From Changshengia sp963803165 (lineage in GTDB: Bacteria > Chloroflexota > Dormibacteria > Aeolococcales > Aeolococcaceae): a stretch of DNA of 64,000 bases. Both the position numbers and the translations under genes were made by a program. The stretch spans positions 62,001-126,000 of the forward strand of contig CAWDLK010000002.1 in the NCBI GenBank assembly GCA_963803165.1, written 5' to 3'. Position 1 is the stretch's first letter. Every line of letters begins with the position of its first letter. Below, in pieces: positions 36,205 to 45,164 of the stretch. The notes below the pieces were generated by a model that saw only the letters and a program-made list of their open reading frames with translations, searched no databases and was not told the DNA's origin.

Positions 36205-36379
36205 GGGTACCAAGAAGCGCTTCCGCGTCACCGCCACCGGCAAGGTGATGCGGCGGCACGCGATGCAGTCGCACATCCTCGAGAAGAAGAGCCAGAAGCG
36301 CAAGCGGCTCTTCGCCGGGGAGACGGCGGTGTCGGGAGCCGACGTGCGCGCGGTGCGCCGCAACGCCCCGTATCTGTAA
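36182..36379 (+). CDS. rpmI: 50S ribosomal protein L35
   Basis: The 65-aa basic protein begins MPKIRNHRGTKKRFRVT, with RRHAMQSHILEKKSQKRKR and the terminal RRNAPYL. L35 binds 23S rRNA. Its ATG lies 23 nt inside the infC end, out of frame, which favours coupling. Preceded by a GGGAACC stretch. Confidence 0.97.
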   Translation: MPKIRNHRGTKKRFRVTATGKVMRRHAMQSHILEKKSQKRKRLFAGETAVSGADVRAVRRNAPYL

Positions 36380-36391
36380 GGAGGTCCGGCC

Positions 36392-36754
36392 ATGGCCAGG
36401 GTCAAGCGCGGGGTCACCCAGCGCGCTCGTCACAAGCGCGTCCTCGATCGCGCCGAGGGGATGCAGGGGAGCCGCCACCGGCTGCACAAGTCGGCCAACG
36501 AGGCGGTCATGCACTCGCTGGCCTACGCGTATCGGGACCGCAGGCAGCGCAAGGGCGACATGCGCGGCCTCTGGATCGCCCGCATCAACGCGGCCGCCCG
36601 CCAGGGCGGCCTGCCCTACAACCAGCTGATGCACGGCCTCAAGACCGCGGGCGTGGAGATCGACCGCAAGCAGCTCGCCCATCTGGCGGTCGCCGACGCC
36701 GAGGCCTTCACCCGCCTGGTGGCGGTGGCCAAGGGCGCCCTCTCCGCCGCCTGA
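36392..36754 (+). CDS. rplT: 50S ribosomal protein L20
   Basis: The 120-aa protein has MARVKRGVTQRARHKRVLDRAEG, YAYRDRRQRKGDMRGLWIARINAAAR (split) and LPYNQLMHGLKTAGVEIDRKQLA. It binds 23S rRNA early in 50S assembly and is a possible autoregulator of this operon. A clear AAGGAGGT precedes the ATG at 36379-36386. Confidence 0.97.
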   Translation: MARVKRGVTQRARHKRVLDRAEGMQGSRHRLHKSANEAVMHSLAYAYRDRRQRKGDMRGLWIARINAAARQGGLPYNQLMHGLKTAGVEIDRKQLAHLAVADAEAFTRLVAVAKGALSAA

Positions 36755-36800
36755 GGGCGGCACGACCGTGCGGCGCGACGAGCGAGAGGCGGGCTGAGGC

Positions 36801-37826
36801 GTGGCCGGCGACGACCTGCACGAGATCCTGGGACGCGCCCTGGAGGCGGTCCGCGACGCTCGCGGGCTGGCCGACCTCGACGGGGTGCGGGCTCACTACC
36901 TGGGGCGCGGCGACGGCGAGCTGACCGTCCTGCGCCGGCGCATCGGCGGCATCGCCGACCCCGAGGCCAAGCGCCAGTACGGGCTGTCGGTCAACGAGGC
37001 CTGCCGCCGGGTCGAGGAGGCGGTCGACGGCCGCCGCGCCGAGCTGGAGCGCGTGGAGCGCGAGACCGCGCTCACCGCCGAGGCCCTCGACCTGACCTGG
37101 CCGGCCCCGCCGCTCCGGCGCGGGCACCTCCACCCGGTCACCCGGATGACCCGGGAGATCCGCCGGGTCTTCACCCAGCTCGGCTACCTGACCCTGACCG
37201 GCCCGGAGGTGGAGTACGACCGCTACAACTTCACGCTCGTCAACATGCCGCCCGAGCACCCTTCCCGCGACACCCAGGAGACCTTCTACATCGACTCGGC
37301 CCGGCTGCTCCGCACCCAGACCTCACCGGTGCAGATCCGCGCCATGGTGATGCTGGGCGCGCCGCTCCGGGTGATCGTGCCCGGCAAGGTCTTCCGCCGG
37401 GACAACGACCCCACCCACTCCCCGGTGTTCCACCAGGTCGAGGGCCTGCTGGTCGACGAGGGGGTGACCGCCGGCGATCTCAAGGGGACGCTCGAGTTCT
37501 TCGCCCGCTCCATCTTCGGCGCCGATCGGGCCATCCGGCTGCGCCCCCACAACTTCTCCTTCACCGAGCCCTCCCTGGAGCTGGACGTCTCCTGCATGGT
37601 CTGCGGCGGCGAGGGCTGCCGCCTCTGCAAGCAGAGCGGCTGGATCGAGGTGCTGGGCAGCGGCATGGTCCACCCCGACGTGCTCCGCAACGGGGGCGTG
37701 GACCCGGGCCGCTTCACCGGCTTCGCCTTCGGCTTCGGCATCGAGCGGGCCGCCCAGCTCGCCTACGGCATCGACGACGTCCGCCTCCTCTACGAGAACG
37801 ACGTCCGCATGGTGGCCCAGGGGTGA
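36801..37826 (+). CDS. pheS: Phenylalanyl-tRNA synthetase alpha subunit
   Basis: PheS is the catalytic subunit of the alpha2beta2 class II enzyme. The 341-aa protein has an N-terminal coiled coil, HPVTRMTREIRRVFTQLGY (split), HTSPVQIR-type TQTSPVQIRAM, the Cys-rich CMVCGGEGCRLCKQSGW typical of many PheS, and FAFGFGIERAAQL. GTG 36801. The pheT start overlaps its stop. Confidence 0.96.
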   Translation: MAGDDLHEILGRALEAVRDARGLADLDGVRAHYLGRGDGELTVLRRRIGGIADPEAKRQYGLSVNEACRRVEEAVDGRRAELERVERETALTAEALDLTWPAPPLRRGHLHPVTRMTREIRRVFTQLGYLTLTGPEVEYDRYNFTLVNMPPEHPSRDTQETFYIDSARLLRTQTSPVQIRAMVMLGAPLRVIVPGKVFRRDNDPTHSPVFHQVEGLLVDEGVTAGDLKGTLEFFARSIFGADRAIRLRPHNFSFTEPSLELDVSCMVCGGEGCRLCKQSGWIEVLGSGMVHPDVLRNGGVDPGRFTGFAFGFGIERAAQLAYGIDDVRLLYENDVRMVAQG

Positions 37827-40285
37827 GGATCTCGCTGGAGTGGCTCCGCGAGTACGCGGACCTCGACGCTCCGCTGGACGAGCTGGTCCGGGCGCTGGTC
37901 GACACCGGCACCGAGGTGGACCGGGTCGAGCGCACCGCCGCAGGCGCGGTGGTCGCCCGGGTGCTGGAGCTGGCCGCGATCCCCGAGTCGACGCGGGGGG
38001 TGCGCCTCGCCGACATCGACGCCGGCGGCCGGGAGACGGTGCGGCTGGTCACCGGCGCGCCCAACGTCAAGGTCGGCGACCTGGTCCCGTACGGGCCTCC
38101 CGGCACCATCCTGCCCGGCTTCCCCGAGCCGCTCGGCACCCGCTCCATGTTCGGGGGCAGGTACAGCTCGCCGGGGATGCTGCTCTCGGCCGCGGAGCTG
38201 GGCATCGGGGAGGACGCCGGCGGTCTCCTGATCCTGGAGCGTGGCCGTCCGGGGCAGCCCCTCCACGAGGTCCTGCGCCTCGACGTCGCCCTCGACGTGG
38301 AGGTGACCACCAACCGGCCCGATTGCCTCTGCCACGTCGGCATCGCCCGCGAGCTGGCGGCCGCGCTCGCCGAGCCCCTCCGCGAGCCCGCCGTCGACGT
38401 GCCCGAGGGTTTGCTCTCGGCGACCGCCTCCGGCCAGCGGGCCCGGGTCCGCATCGAGGACAGTGCCGGCTGCCGGCGCTTCACCGCCCTCGCCATCGAT
38501 GGGGTCGCGATCGGGGAGTCGCCCGAGTGGTTGCGGCGCCGGCTGCGCGCGATCGGGCTCCGGCCCATCAGCAGCGTCGTCGACGTCACCAACTACGTCC
38601 TCCACGAGCTGGGCCAGCCCCTCCACGCCTTCGACCTCGACCGCGTCGCCGCGCTGGCCGGAGGCGCCCGCCCGGTCGCCTTCACGGTGCGCCGGGCCCA
38701 GGCTGGCGAGAGCCTCGAATGCCTCGACGGGGTGACCCGGGCGCTCGACCCCACCGACATGATCATCGCCACCGGAGGGGCGCCGATCAGCCTCTGCGGC
38801 ATCATCGGTGGGACCTCGACCGCCATCGACGAGAGCACCCGCACCGTCCTGCTCGAGGCGGCCAACTGGGATCCCGGCGCGATCCGGGCGACCTCGCGCC
38901 GCCACGGCATCCGGACCGACGCCTCGGCGCTCAACGACAAGGGCCTGCCTGACGAGCTGGCCCCGATCGCCCTGATGCGCGCCGCCTCCCTGATCGCCGG
39001 CATCGCCGGCGGCCACGTGCTCCGCGACCCCATCGACGAGCACCCCTCCCCGCTGCCCCCGCTGGAGCCCGTGGAGGTCACCGGCGCCTGGCTGGGGGGG
39101 CTGCTCGGCTACGCCGTCGACGCCCACGAGGCGTCCACCGTCCTGGTCCACCTCGGCTTCGCCGTGGAGCAGGAGGGCGACCGGCTCGCTGTCCACCCGC
39201 CCTACTTCCGGCGTGACGTCCGCATCCCCGAGGACGTCGCCGAGGAGGTGGGGCGCGGCCTCGGCTACGGCCGGCTGCCCAGCACCCTCCCCGGGCACCG
39301 GACGCCGGTGCGGCAGCTCCCCGCCGAGGTGCCCGTCGACGACCTGGTCCGCGACATCTGCCTCGGGGCCGGTTTCGACGAGGTCCTCCCGTACGTCTTC
39401 ACCCGGCCGGAGGTCGCGCTCTGGCTGCCCGGGCTCGGGGAGGGCCGCCCGCTGATGCGCCTGCTCAACCCCCTGAGCGACGAGATGAGCCACCTCCGGG
39501 TGAGCCTGCTCCCCGGCCTCTGCCAGGTGCTGGCCCTCAACCAGAGCCGGGGGGTCGCCGGGGCCGCCATCTTCGAGCTGGGCCGCGCCTTCTGGGAGGG
39601 AGAGCGCCGCGAGCCGCCGCCGGGCTCCACCCCCGACGGCGAGGACCGCGGCCTGCCCCCGCTGCCCGCCGAGCCGCTCCTGCTCGGCCTCACCGCCCAC
39701 GTCGACGGCGACGCGGCCGCGGCAGCCGCGACGCTGCGTCACGTCCAATCGCTGCTGGAGCGGCTGATCCACGACCTGGGAGGCCACCGCTGCACGGCCG
39801 AGCCGGCGGAGATCCCCGGGCTGCGCCCCGGGCGCGCCGCCTGGATCCGCGCCGGCGCCGACCGGGTCGGGGTCGCCGGCGAGCTCGACGCCGCCACCCT
39901 GGAGCGGTTCGAGCTCCGCGGCCGCGTGGTGGTCGCCGAGCTCCAGCTCGACGCCCTGACCGCCGCGGAGCGCGGGCTCACCCAGTACCAGCCGGTGCCG
40001 CGCTTCCCCGCGGTCAGCCAGGACCTCTCGGTGACGGTGCCGCTCGGGCAGCGCGCGGGCGACGCGCTGGCGGTGATCCGCGAAGCCGGGGGCCCGCTGC
40101 TCGAGTCGGTCGAGCTGCGCGACGAGTTCCGCGGCGAGCAGGTGGGGGAGGGGCGCAAGGGCTGGACCTTCCGGCTCACCTTCCGCAGCCCGGAGCGCAC
40201 CCTGACCTCGGAGGAGGCGCAGGAGGTGCAGGACGCCGTCGTCCTGGCCGTGCGCCGCCGCTTCGAGGCCGAGGTGCGCCGCTAG
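37823..40285 (+). CDS. pheT: Phenylalanyl-tRNA synthetase beta subunit
   Basis: The 820-aa beta subunit shows the domain order: short N-domain (ISLEWLREYADL), EMAP-type tRNA-binding domain (residues about 40-150, VTGAPNVKVGD), B3/B4 editing domain (TNRPDCLCHVGIARELAA), B5 domain, catalytic-like core (LLNPLSDEMSHLRVSLLPGL) and the C-terminal FDX-ACB domain (VPRFPAVSQDLSVTVP). The GTG start overlaps pheS by 4 nt. It ends the infC operon. Confidence 0.96.
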   Translation: MRISLEWLREYADLDAPLDELVRALVDTGTEVDRVERTAAGAVVARVLELAAIPESTRGVRLADIDAGGRETVRLVTGAPNVKVGDLVPYGPPGTILPGFPEPLGTRSMFGGRYSSPGMLLSAAELGIGEDAGGLLILERGRPGQPLHEVLRLDVALDVEVTTNRPDCLCHVGIARELAAALAEPLREPAVDVPEGLLSATASGQRARVRIEDSAGCRRFTALAIDGVAIGESPEWLRRRLRAIGLRPISSVVDVTNYVLHELGQPLHAFDLDRVAALAGGARPVAFTVRRAQAGESLECLDGVTRALDPTDMIIATGGAPISLCGIIGGTSTAIDESTRTVLLEAANWDPGAIRATSRRHGIRTDASALNDKGLPDELAPIALMRAASLIAGIAGGHVLRDPIDEHPSPLPPLEPVEVTGAWLGGLLGYAVDAHEASTVLVHLGFAVEQEGDRLAVHPPYFRRDVRIPEDVAEEVGRGLGYGRLPSTLPGHRTPVRQLPAEVPVDDLVRDICLGAGFDEVLPYVFTRPEVALWLPGLGEGRPLMRLLNPLSDEMSHLRVSLLPGLCQVLALNQSRGVAGAAIFELGRAFWEGERREPPPGSTPDGEDRGLPPLPAEPLLLGLTAHVDGDAAAAAATLRHVQSLLERLIHDLGGHRCTAEPAEIPGLRPGRAAWIRAGADRVGVAGELDAATLERFELRGRVVVAELQLDALTAAERGLTQYQPVPRFPAVSQDLSVTVPLGQRAGDALAVIREAGGPLLESVELRDEFRGEQVGEGRKGWTFRLTFRSPERTLTSEEAQEVQDAVVLAVRRRFEAEVRR

Positions 40286-40378
40286 CGCCGAGCTGGGCCC
40301 GGGCGGCGGCGAGGCTCGGGCGAGCCGCATCGAGGGGATCGCCAGCGTCCCGCTCCATGGCATAAGCTGGCTGGCACC
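40286..40378 (+). promoter_or_regulatory. Gap before phoU
   Basis: The 93-bp gap has a -10-like TAAGCT at 40363-40368 about 10 nt before the phoU GTG, suggesting a near-leaderless transcript. No -35 or terminator stands out. Confidence 0.3.
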
Positions 40379-41065
40379 GTGAGCGAGACCGTGGACACGC
40401 GCTCCCTTCCCGCCTCCCCTCCGGGCGGCTTCGACGTCGACCTGCCGCGGATCCGCAACGTGGTCCTCAACATGGGCGACGAGGTCGACCGGGCCATGAC
40501 CCGGGCCACCCGAGGCCTGGTCGACCGCGACGTCGACCTCTGCAGCGACGTCATGCGCGACGACGCCCGCGTCAACGCCCTCCTCGTCGAGGTGCGCGAG
40601 CTGACCTTCGCCGCCCTCGCCCAGGCGTCGGCGCCGCCCCAGATCCGCGAGGCGCTGGGGCTGCTGCACATGGCCAGCGAGCTGGAGCGGATGGGCGACC
40701 ACTGCGCCTCCATCGCCCGCAGCGGGCGCGAGCTGGCCGACCTGGCGCCGCTCGCCATCCACTTCGACCTGCCCCAGCTCTCCGAGGCCTGCGAGGTGCA
40801 GGTGCGCGACATCCTCGGCGCCCTGATCGCCCGCGACGTCGACCGGGCCCGTGCCATCGCCGCCCGCGACGACCGGGTGAACCGGATCCACCACCGCATC
40901 GTCGACGACCTCATCCAGCTCATGACCGAGGACGGCGAGGCCGTGTACCGCGGCACCCAGCTGATCAAGGTGGCCCAGAACTTCGAGCGCATCGGCGACC
41001 GGGTCACCAACCTCGCCGAGGACCTGATCTTCCTGGAGAGCGGCCGGATCGAGGAGCTGGGCTAG
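40379..41065 (+). CDS. phoU: Phosphate signalling protein PhoU
   Basis: PhoU couples the Pst transporter to the PhoR kinase and represses the regulon in high phosphate. The 228-aa helical protein carries both metal-binding E/DxxxD repeats: ASELERMGDHCASIA and AQNFERIGDRVTNLAEDLIF. It converges on pstA with a 21-bp gap, so it is transcribed separately from the pst genes, unlike the usual pstB-phoU order. Confidence 0.94.
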   Translation: MSETVDTRSLPASPPGGFDVDLPRIRNVVLNMGDEVDRAMTRATRGLVDRDVDLCSDVMRDDARVNALLVEVRELTFAALAQASAPPQIREALGLLHMASELERMGDHCASIARSGRELADLAPLAIHFDLPQLSEACEVQVRDILGALIARDVDRARAIAARDDRVNRIHHRIVDDLIQLMTEDGEAVYRGTQLIKVAQNFERIGDRVTNLAEDLIFLESGRIEELG

Positions 41066-41086
41066 GGGCGGGAGCGGTCTCCGGGC

Positions 41087-41953
41087 TCAGACGTCGAGGC
41101 GCGCGACCATCCGGCGGGCGCGCATCGTGATCAGCCGGCCCGCGAAGATGAGCACCAGGATCATCAGGATGGTGATCGCGGCCGCGGCGCTGGCCAGGGC
41201 CTGGTCATGGGGGCTGGGCAGCCCGATGTAGTAGTAGGTGACGTAGGTCAGGTAGCCGACCGGGTTGTTGAAGAGAGCCGGGGTCGGGTTGAAGTTGCTG
41301 AAGTTGGCGGTGAAGAGCAGCGGGGCCGTCTCGCCGGTGGAGATGGCGATGGCGATCACCAGACCGGAGACGACCCCCGGCAGGGCCGGCGGCAGCAGCA
41401 CCTTGCGGATGGTGGTGATCTTGGAGAGGCCGAGCGCGGTCGATGCCTCACGCAGGCTGCGCGGCACCTGGGAGAAGGACACCTCGGTGGTCTTGATGAT
41501 ATAGGGGAGGATGATCACGGAGAGTGCCACCACCCCGCTCATGATCGAGTAGCCCCACTTCAGTCCCACCACCAGGGCGACGTAGATGACGAAACCGACG
41601 ACGATCGAGGGCACCCCAGCGAGGACCTCGGAGAAGAATCGCAACGGTCCGCCGAGGCGGCGCGGGGCGAACTCCGCGAGGTAGATGCCGCCCAGGATCC
41701 CGACCGGTCCGGCGAACAGCAGGACGCCGATGGCGAAGGCGAGCGTTCCCAGGATGGCGTTCTGCAGGCCCGGGTCCTGGATGTCCTGGGTGGTGTTGGT
41801 GAGCAGACTCCAGCGGAGCGCCGGCGCCGCCTTGACCAGCACGCTGACGACGACGGCCGCCGCGGGCAGGACGATGACGGCGAGGGCGAGGCCGCAGAAC
41901 ACCCAGAACAGCCCGCCGCGGAGATGGCGGAGGCGGGGGGACCTAGATTCCAC
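41087..41953 (-). CDS. pstA: Phosphate ABC transporter permease PstA
   Basis: PstA is a membrane subunit of the high-affinity phosphate importer. The 288-aa protein has about six hydrophobic helices, GGIYLAEFAP, AGVPSIVVGFVIYV, and the EAA-type loop SLREASTALGLSKITTIRKVLLP followed by STGETAPLLFTA. ATG 41953 lies 11 nt inside pstC. It ends the phoR-pstBSCA operon. Confidence 0.95.
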   Translation of the reverse strand: MESRSPRLRHLRGGLFWVFCGLALAVIVLPAAAVVVSVLVKAAPALRWSLLTNTTQDIQDPGLQNAILGTLAFAIGVLLFAGPVGILGGIYLAEFAPRRLGGPLRFFSEVLAGVPSIVVGFVIYVALVVGLKWGYSIMSGVVALSVIILPYIIKTTEVSFSQVPRSLREASTALGLSKITTIRKVLLPPALPGVVSGLVIAIAISTGETAPLLFTANFSNFNPTPALFNNPVGYLTYVTYYYIGLPSPHDQALASAAAAITILMILVLIFAGRLITMRARRMVARLDV

Positions 41954-43007
41954 GGCCGACCGGGAGCGCGTCGCCGCTCACCCTCCGGACCACCAGGCGG
42001 CCGGCGAGGTTGGTCAGCAGGCTGATCACGAGGAGGAGCAGCCCCAGCTCGGCGATGGCGCGGACCGCCATGCCGGTGAAGTCGCTGAAGGCCTCATCGA
42101 GCTGGTTGGCGATCACCGAGGCGAGCGTGGAGGTGGTCCCGTAGATGTTGGCGGGTGGGTTGAACGCCACGCCGATGATCAGCAGGACGGCGATGGTCTC
42201 GCCCAGCGCGCGCCCCCAGCCGAGCAGCGCGGACGCGATGATCCCGGTGCGCACGTAGGGGATGGTCACCACCCGGACCATCTCGTAGCGGGACATGCCC
42301 AGGGCCAGGGCTCCCTCGCGAGCCAGCACCGGCACCCGCTTGACGAGCTCCCGCGTGGTCGAGGCGATGATGGGGATGATCATCAGGGCGAGCACGAGCG
42401 AGGCGGTCAGCAGCCCTTGCCCGTTGAACGCCCAGGGCCCCTTGAAGAACGGGATGATCGCGCCCAGATGGGAGAGCAGCGGGTAGAAGTGCTGCGAGAG
42501 GAGCGGGCCCAGGACGGTGAGCCCCCAGAAGCCGAAGACCACGCTGGGGATCCCGGCGAGGAGCTCGAGGAAGGTGGAGAGGGGGCCCTCCAGCCGCCTC
42601 GGGATCCACTCCGAGAGCATCAGCACCCCGCCCACGGAGATGGGCACCGCCAGGATCAGGGCGATCACCGAGGTGAACAGCGTCCCGATGATGAAGGTGA
42701 GCGCTCCGTAGATGGCCCCGTGGGGGGCGGAGATCCCGTTGTGGACCGTGAGGCTGGTGGAGTAGAGGTTGCCGATGAAGAACTTGGTGCTGGTGAAGAA
42801 GGTGGTCCCGCTGTAGACGATCGCGGGGATCGCCCACACCACCATGATGGCGAGGATCAGGCCGAGGGCGAGGAGCGGGACCGTGCCGGCCACCCCGGAC
42901 ACCCACTGCAGGATCCGGTCGCCGGTGGTCAGCTCATGGGATCGCGCACGGGCGACCCGGGCCGGGCCGGTGGGAAGCCCACCGGCCCGGCGACGGACCA
43001 GGATCAT
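41943..43007 (-). CDS. pstC: Phosphate ABC transporter permease PstC
   Basis: The second permease subunit, 354 aa with six to seven helices after a 25-residue Arg-rich N-terminus. Family motifs: AGIPSVVFGFWGL, EGALALGMSRYEMVRVVTIP (EAA loop) and GRALGETIAVLLIIG. It starts 4 nt after the pstS stop and overlaps pstA. Confidence 0.95.
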   Translation of the reverse strand: MILVRRRAGGLPTGPARVARARSHELTTGDRILQWVSGVAGTVPLLALGLILAIMVVWAIPAIVYSGTTFFTSTKFFIGNLYSTSLTVHNGISAPHGAIYGALTFIIGTLFTSVIALILAVPISVGGVLMLSEWIPRRLEGPLSTFLELLAGIPSVVFGFWGLTVLGPLLSQHFYPLLSHLGAIIPFFKGPWAFNGQGLLTASLVLALMIIPIIASTTRELVKRVPVLAREGALALGMSRYEMVRVVTIPYVRTGIIASALLGWGRALGETIAVLLIIGVAFNPPANIYGTTSTLASVIANQLDEAFSDFTGMAVRAIAELGLLLLVISLLTNLAGRLVVRRVSGDALPVGRGI

Positions 43008-43011
43008 AGGG

Positions 43012-44152
43012 TCAGCCCGTGATCATCGCGATGGCGGTGTTGACCTTGGGCAGGACGTTGGCCGGCAGCGCCACGAAGTTGACGGCGCTGAGGTTGTCGG
43101 CCGTCGCCCCACCGGTGGTGGAGATCGCCCATTCCAGGAAGGTCCGGATGGCCAGGGCGGCGTCGGTGGAGGTGATCTTGGAGGGGTAGATGACCAGGTA
43201 CTCGAAGTTGACGATCGGGTACGACTGGGCACCGCTCTGGTAGATCAGCGACTGGGCGAGGCTGGCGGGCACGTTGGTGGCGCCCGCGCTCACTGCGGCG
43301 TTGATGGTGGTCTGGGTTGGCTGCACGAAGCTGCCGGAGGCGTTCTCCAGCTCGGCCTCACCGAGGCCGTCGACCAGGGCCGTCGAACTCGACGCTGGCA
43401 CCGACGTAGGCCACACAGCCGGGGGTGGCGTGGCAGGTGTCCACCATCGCCGGGTTGCCGTTGGCGGTCAGCTCGCTGGAGACGCTCGGCCAGTTGACCG
43501 TGGTCCCGAAGCTCGGGCCGTTGGACCAGGAGGTGCTGGTGGCGCTGAGGAACGCGGTGAAGATGAAGGTGTCACCCGAGGAGTCGACCCGGCGGACCGG
43601 GATGATCGGGGTGGACGGGAGGGTCGCGCTCGGGTTGAGGGCGGCGATCTTCGGGTCGTTCCAGGTGGTGATGCCGCCCGAGTAGATCTGGGCGAGGACA
43701 TCGCCGCTCAGCTTGAGGTTGGTGATCCCGGGGAGGTTGTAGTTGACCGCCTGTGCCGAGACCGCGATCGGGATGTTGAGGATGCCGGGGTTGGCGGTGA
43801 CCTGGCCCGGGCTCAGGTAGGCGTCCGAGCCGCCCATGGTGACCGCGCCGCTGATGGCGTCAGTCTGGCCCTTGCCCGATCCGCCGGCGGCGGCGCTGAG
43901 CGTGATGTTGGGGTAGGCGGCGGTGACGCCGGCCTCGAGCTTCTGCAGGTACGGGTAGAGGAGACTCGAGCCGTCCTCGGTCAGGGTCTGAGCGCTGGCC
44001 GGGTTGCCCGTCTTGACCGCAGCCGCGGTGGGGCTGCTGCTCGTGCTCGAGGAGCTGGCCGGCGGGGCCGTGCTGGTGGAGCCGCAGGCGGCCACGAGGA
44101 CCGCCCCGGTGACTGCCGCAAGACCGATGGCCGCGTGTCGACGAACGTTCAT
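43012..44152 (-). CDS. pstS: Phosphate-binding lipoprotein PstS, apparent frameshift
   Basis: PstS delivers phosphate to PstCA. ATG 44152 is preceded by GGGGAGG (44157-44163). A signal peptide with lipobox LVAACGS, a Ser/Thr/Pro linker and binding motifs DGSSLLYPYLQ, GSGKGQTDAISG, MGGSDAYLS, SSGDTFIFTAFL are present. After GCVAYVGAS the frame fails; the sequence continues as ALVDGLGEAELENASGSFVQPT in the next frame near 43377-43390 to the stop at 43012. One extra base would explain it; no long homopolymer is there. Confidence 0.88.
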
Positions 44153-44210
44153 GAGACCTCCCCTTCGAAGGATGGGTGTGATGAGGGGGATGAGGGCAAC
44201 GTGGCGGAGC

Positions 44211-45164
44211 TCATCCCGTCCGACCGCTGACGTACGCCCGGCTCCGCTCGTCGGCCGGGTCGTGGAAGAAGGTGCGCGCCGACGCCGCCTCGACCACACG
44301 CCCCTTCATCAGGAAGAGCACGTTGTCGCTGATGCGGCTGGCCTGGGCCAGGTTGTGGGTGACGATGACCACGGTCATCTTCTTCGAGAGCTGCTTCATC
44401 AGCGACTCGATGCGCTCGGTGGTGTCGGGATCGAGTGCCGAGGTGGGCTCGTCGAGAAGGATCACGTCCGGGGAGAGCGCCAGGGTGCGGGCCAGGCAGA
44501 GCAGCTGCTGCTGGCCTCCGGAGAGGCCGAACGGCGAGCCGTTGAGGCGGTTGCTCACGGCGTCCCAGAGGCCCACCAGGGTGAGGTGGTCTCGGACCAG
44601 GTCGCGGACGCTGTGGCGGTTAGCCAGGCCGTGGGCGCGCGGTGCCAGCCCCACGTTCTCGGAGATGCTGCGTGGGAACGGGTTGGGGCGCTGGAAGAGC
44701 ATGCCCACCCGGCGCCTCACCTCGCGCACGTTGACGTCCGCCCCGTAGACGTCGACGCCCTCGACCACCACCGAGCCGCTCACCCGCATCCCGGTGACGT
44801 GGTCGTGCATCCGGTTGATGGCGCGCAGCAGGGTGGTCTTCCCGCAGCCGGTCGGGCCCACGATGGCGGTGACCTTGTTGGGCTCGAAGCTGGTGCTGAT
44901 CGTGTCGAGGAGGACGTTGTCGCGGAAGCGGACGGTCAGATCCTGAACGGCAACCCCGGCCGCTGCCTCCTCACCGGTGGAGACGTCGACCCCGGCGAGC
45001 CGCAGGGAATCGGTAACCACGAGATGAGAGTAGGAACTGCCGGATTGTGGCCGGGTTGCTTGCTGGTTAAGGAGCGGTGAAGGGCCGGCGTGGCCGGCAT
45101 CGGAGGCGGATCCGCCCTCGGGAGATCCCCCCGGGTCCTCGCCCGCCGAGCCCTGCCCGGTCAC
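44211..45164 (-). CDS. pstB: Phosphate ABC transporter ATP-binding protein PstB
   Basis: PstB drives phosphate import. It has Walker A GPTGCGKTT, Q-loop MLFQRPNPFPRSI, signature LSGGQQQLLCLAR, Walker B VILLDEPTSALDP and the H-loop VTHN. GTG 45164 overlaps the phoR stop (GTGA) but adds 48 low-complexity residues; GTG 45020 would give a standard 269-aa PstB. The gene lies between phoR and pstS, unlike the usual pstSCAB order. Confidence 0.94.
   Translation of the reverse strand: MTGQGSAGEDPGGSPEGGSASDAGHAGPSPLLNQQATRPQSGSSYSHLVVTDSLRLAGVDVSTGEEAAAGVAVQDLTVRFRDNVLLDTISTSFEPNKVTAIVGPTGCGKTTLLRAINRMHDHVTGMRVSGSVVVEGVDVYGADVNVREVRRRVGMLFQRPNPFPRSISENVGLAPRAHGLANRHSVRDLVRDHLTLVGLWDAVSNRLNGSPFGLSGGQQQLLCLARTLALSPDVILLDEPTSALDPDTTERIESLMKQLSKKMTVVIVTHNLAQASRISDNVLFLMKGRVVEAASARTFFHDPADERSRAYVSGRTG

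Noticed and set aside
37790..40894. Antisense ORF of more than 1000 codons over pheT and phoU
   Set aside because: Shadow of GC-rich coding DNA; Val/Gly/Asp/Arg-biased translation with no motif, and it runs through two clear genes.
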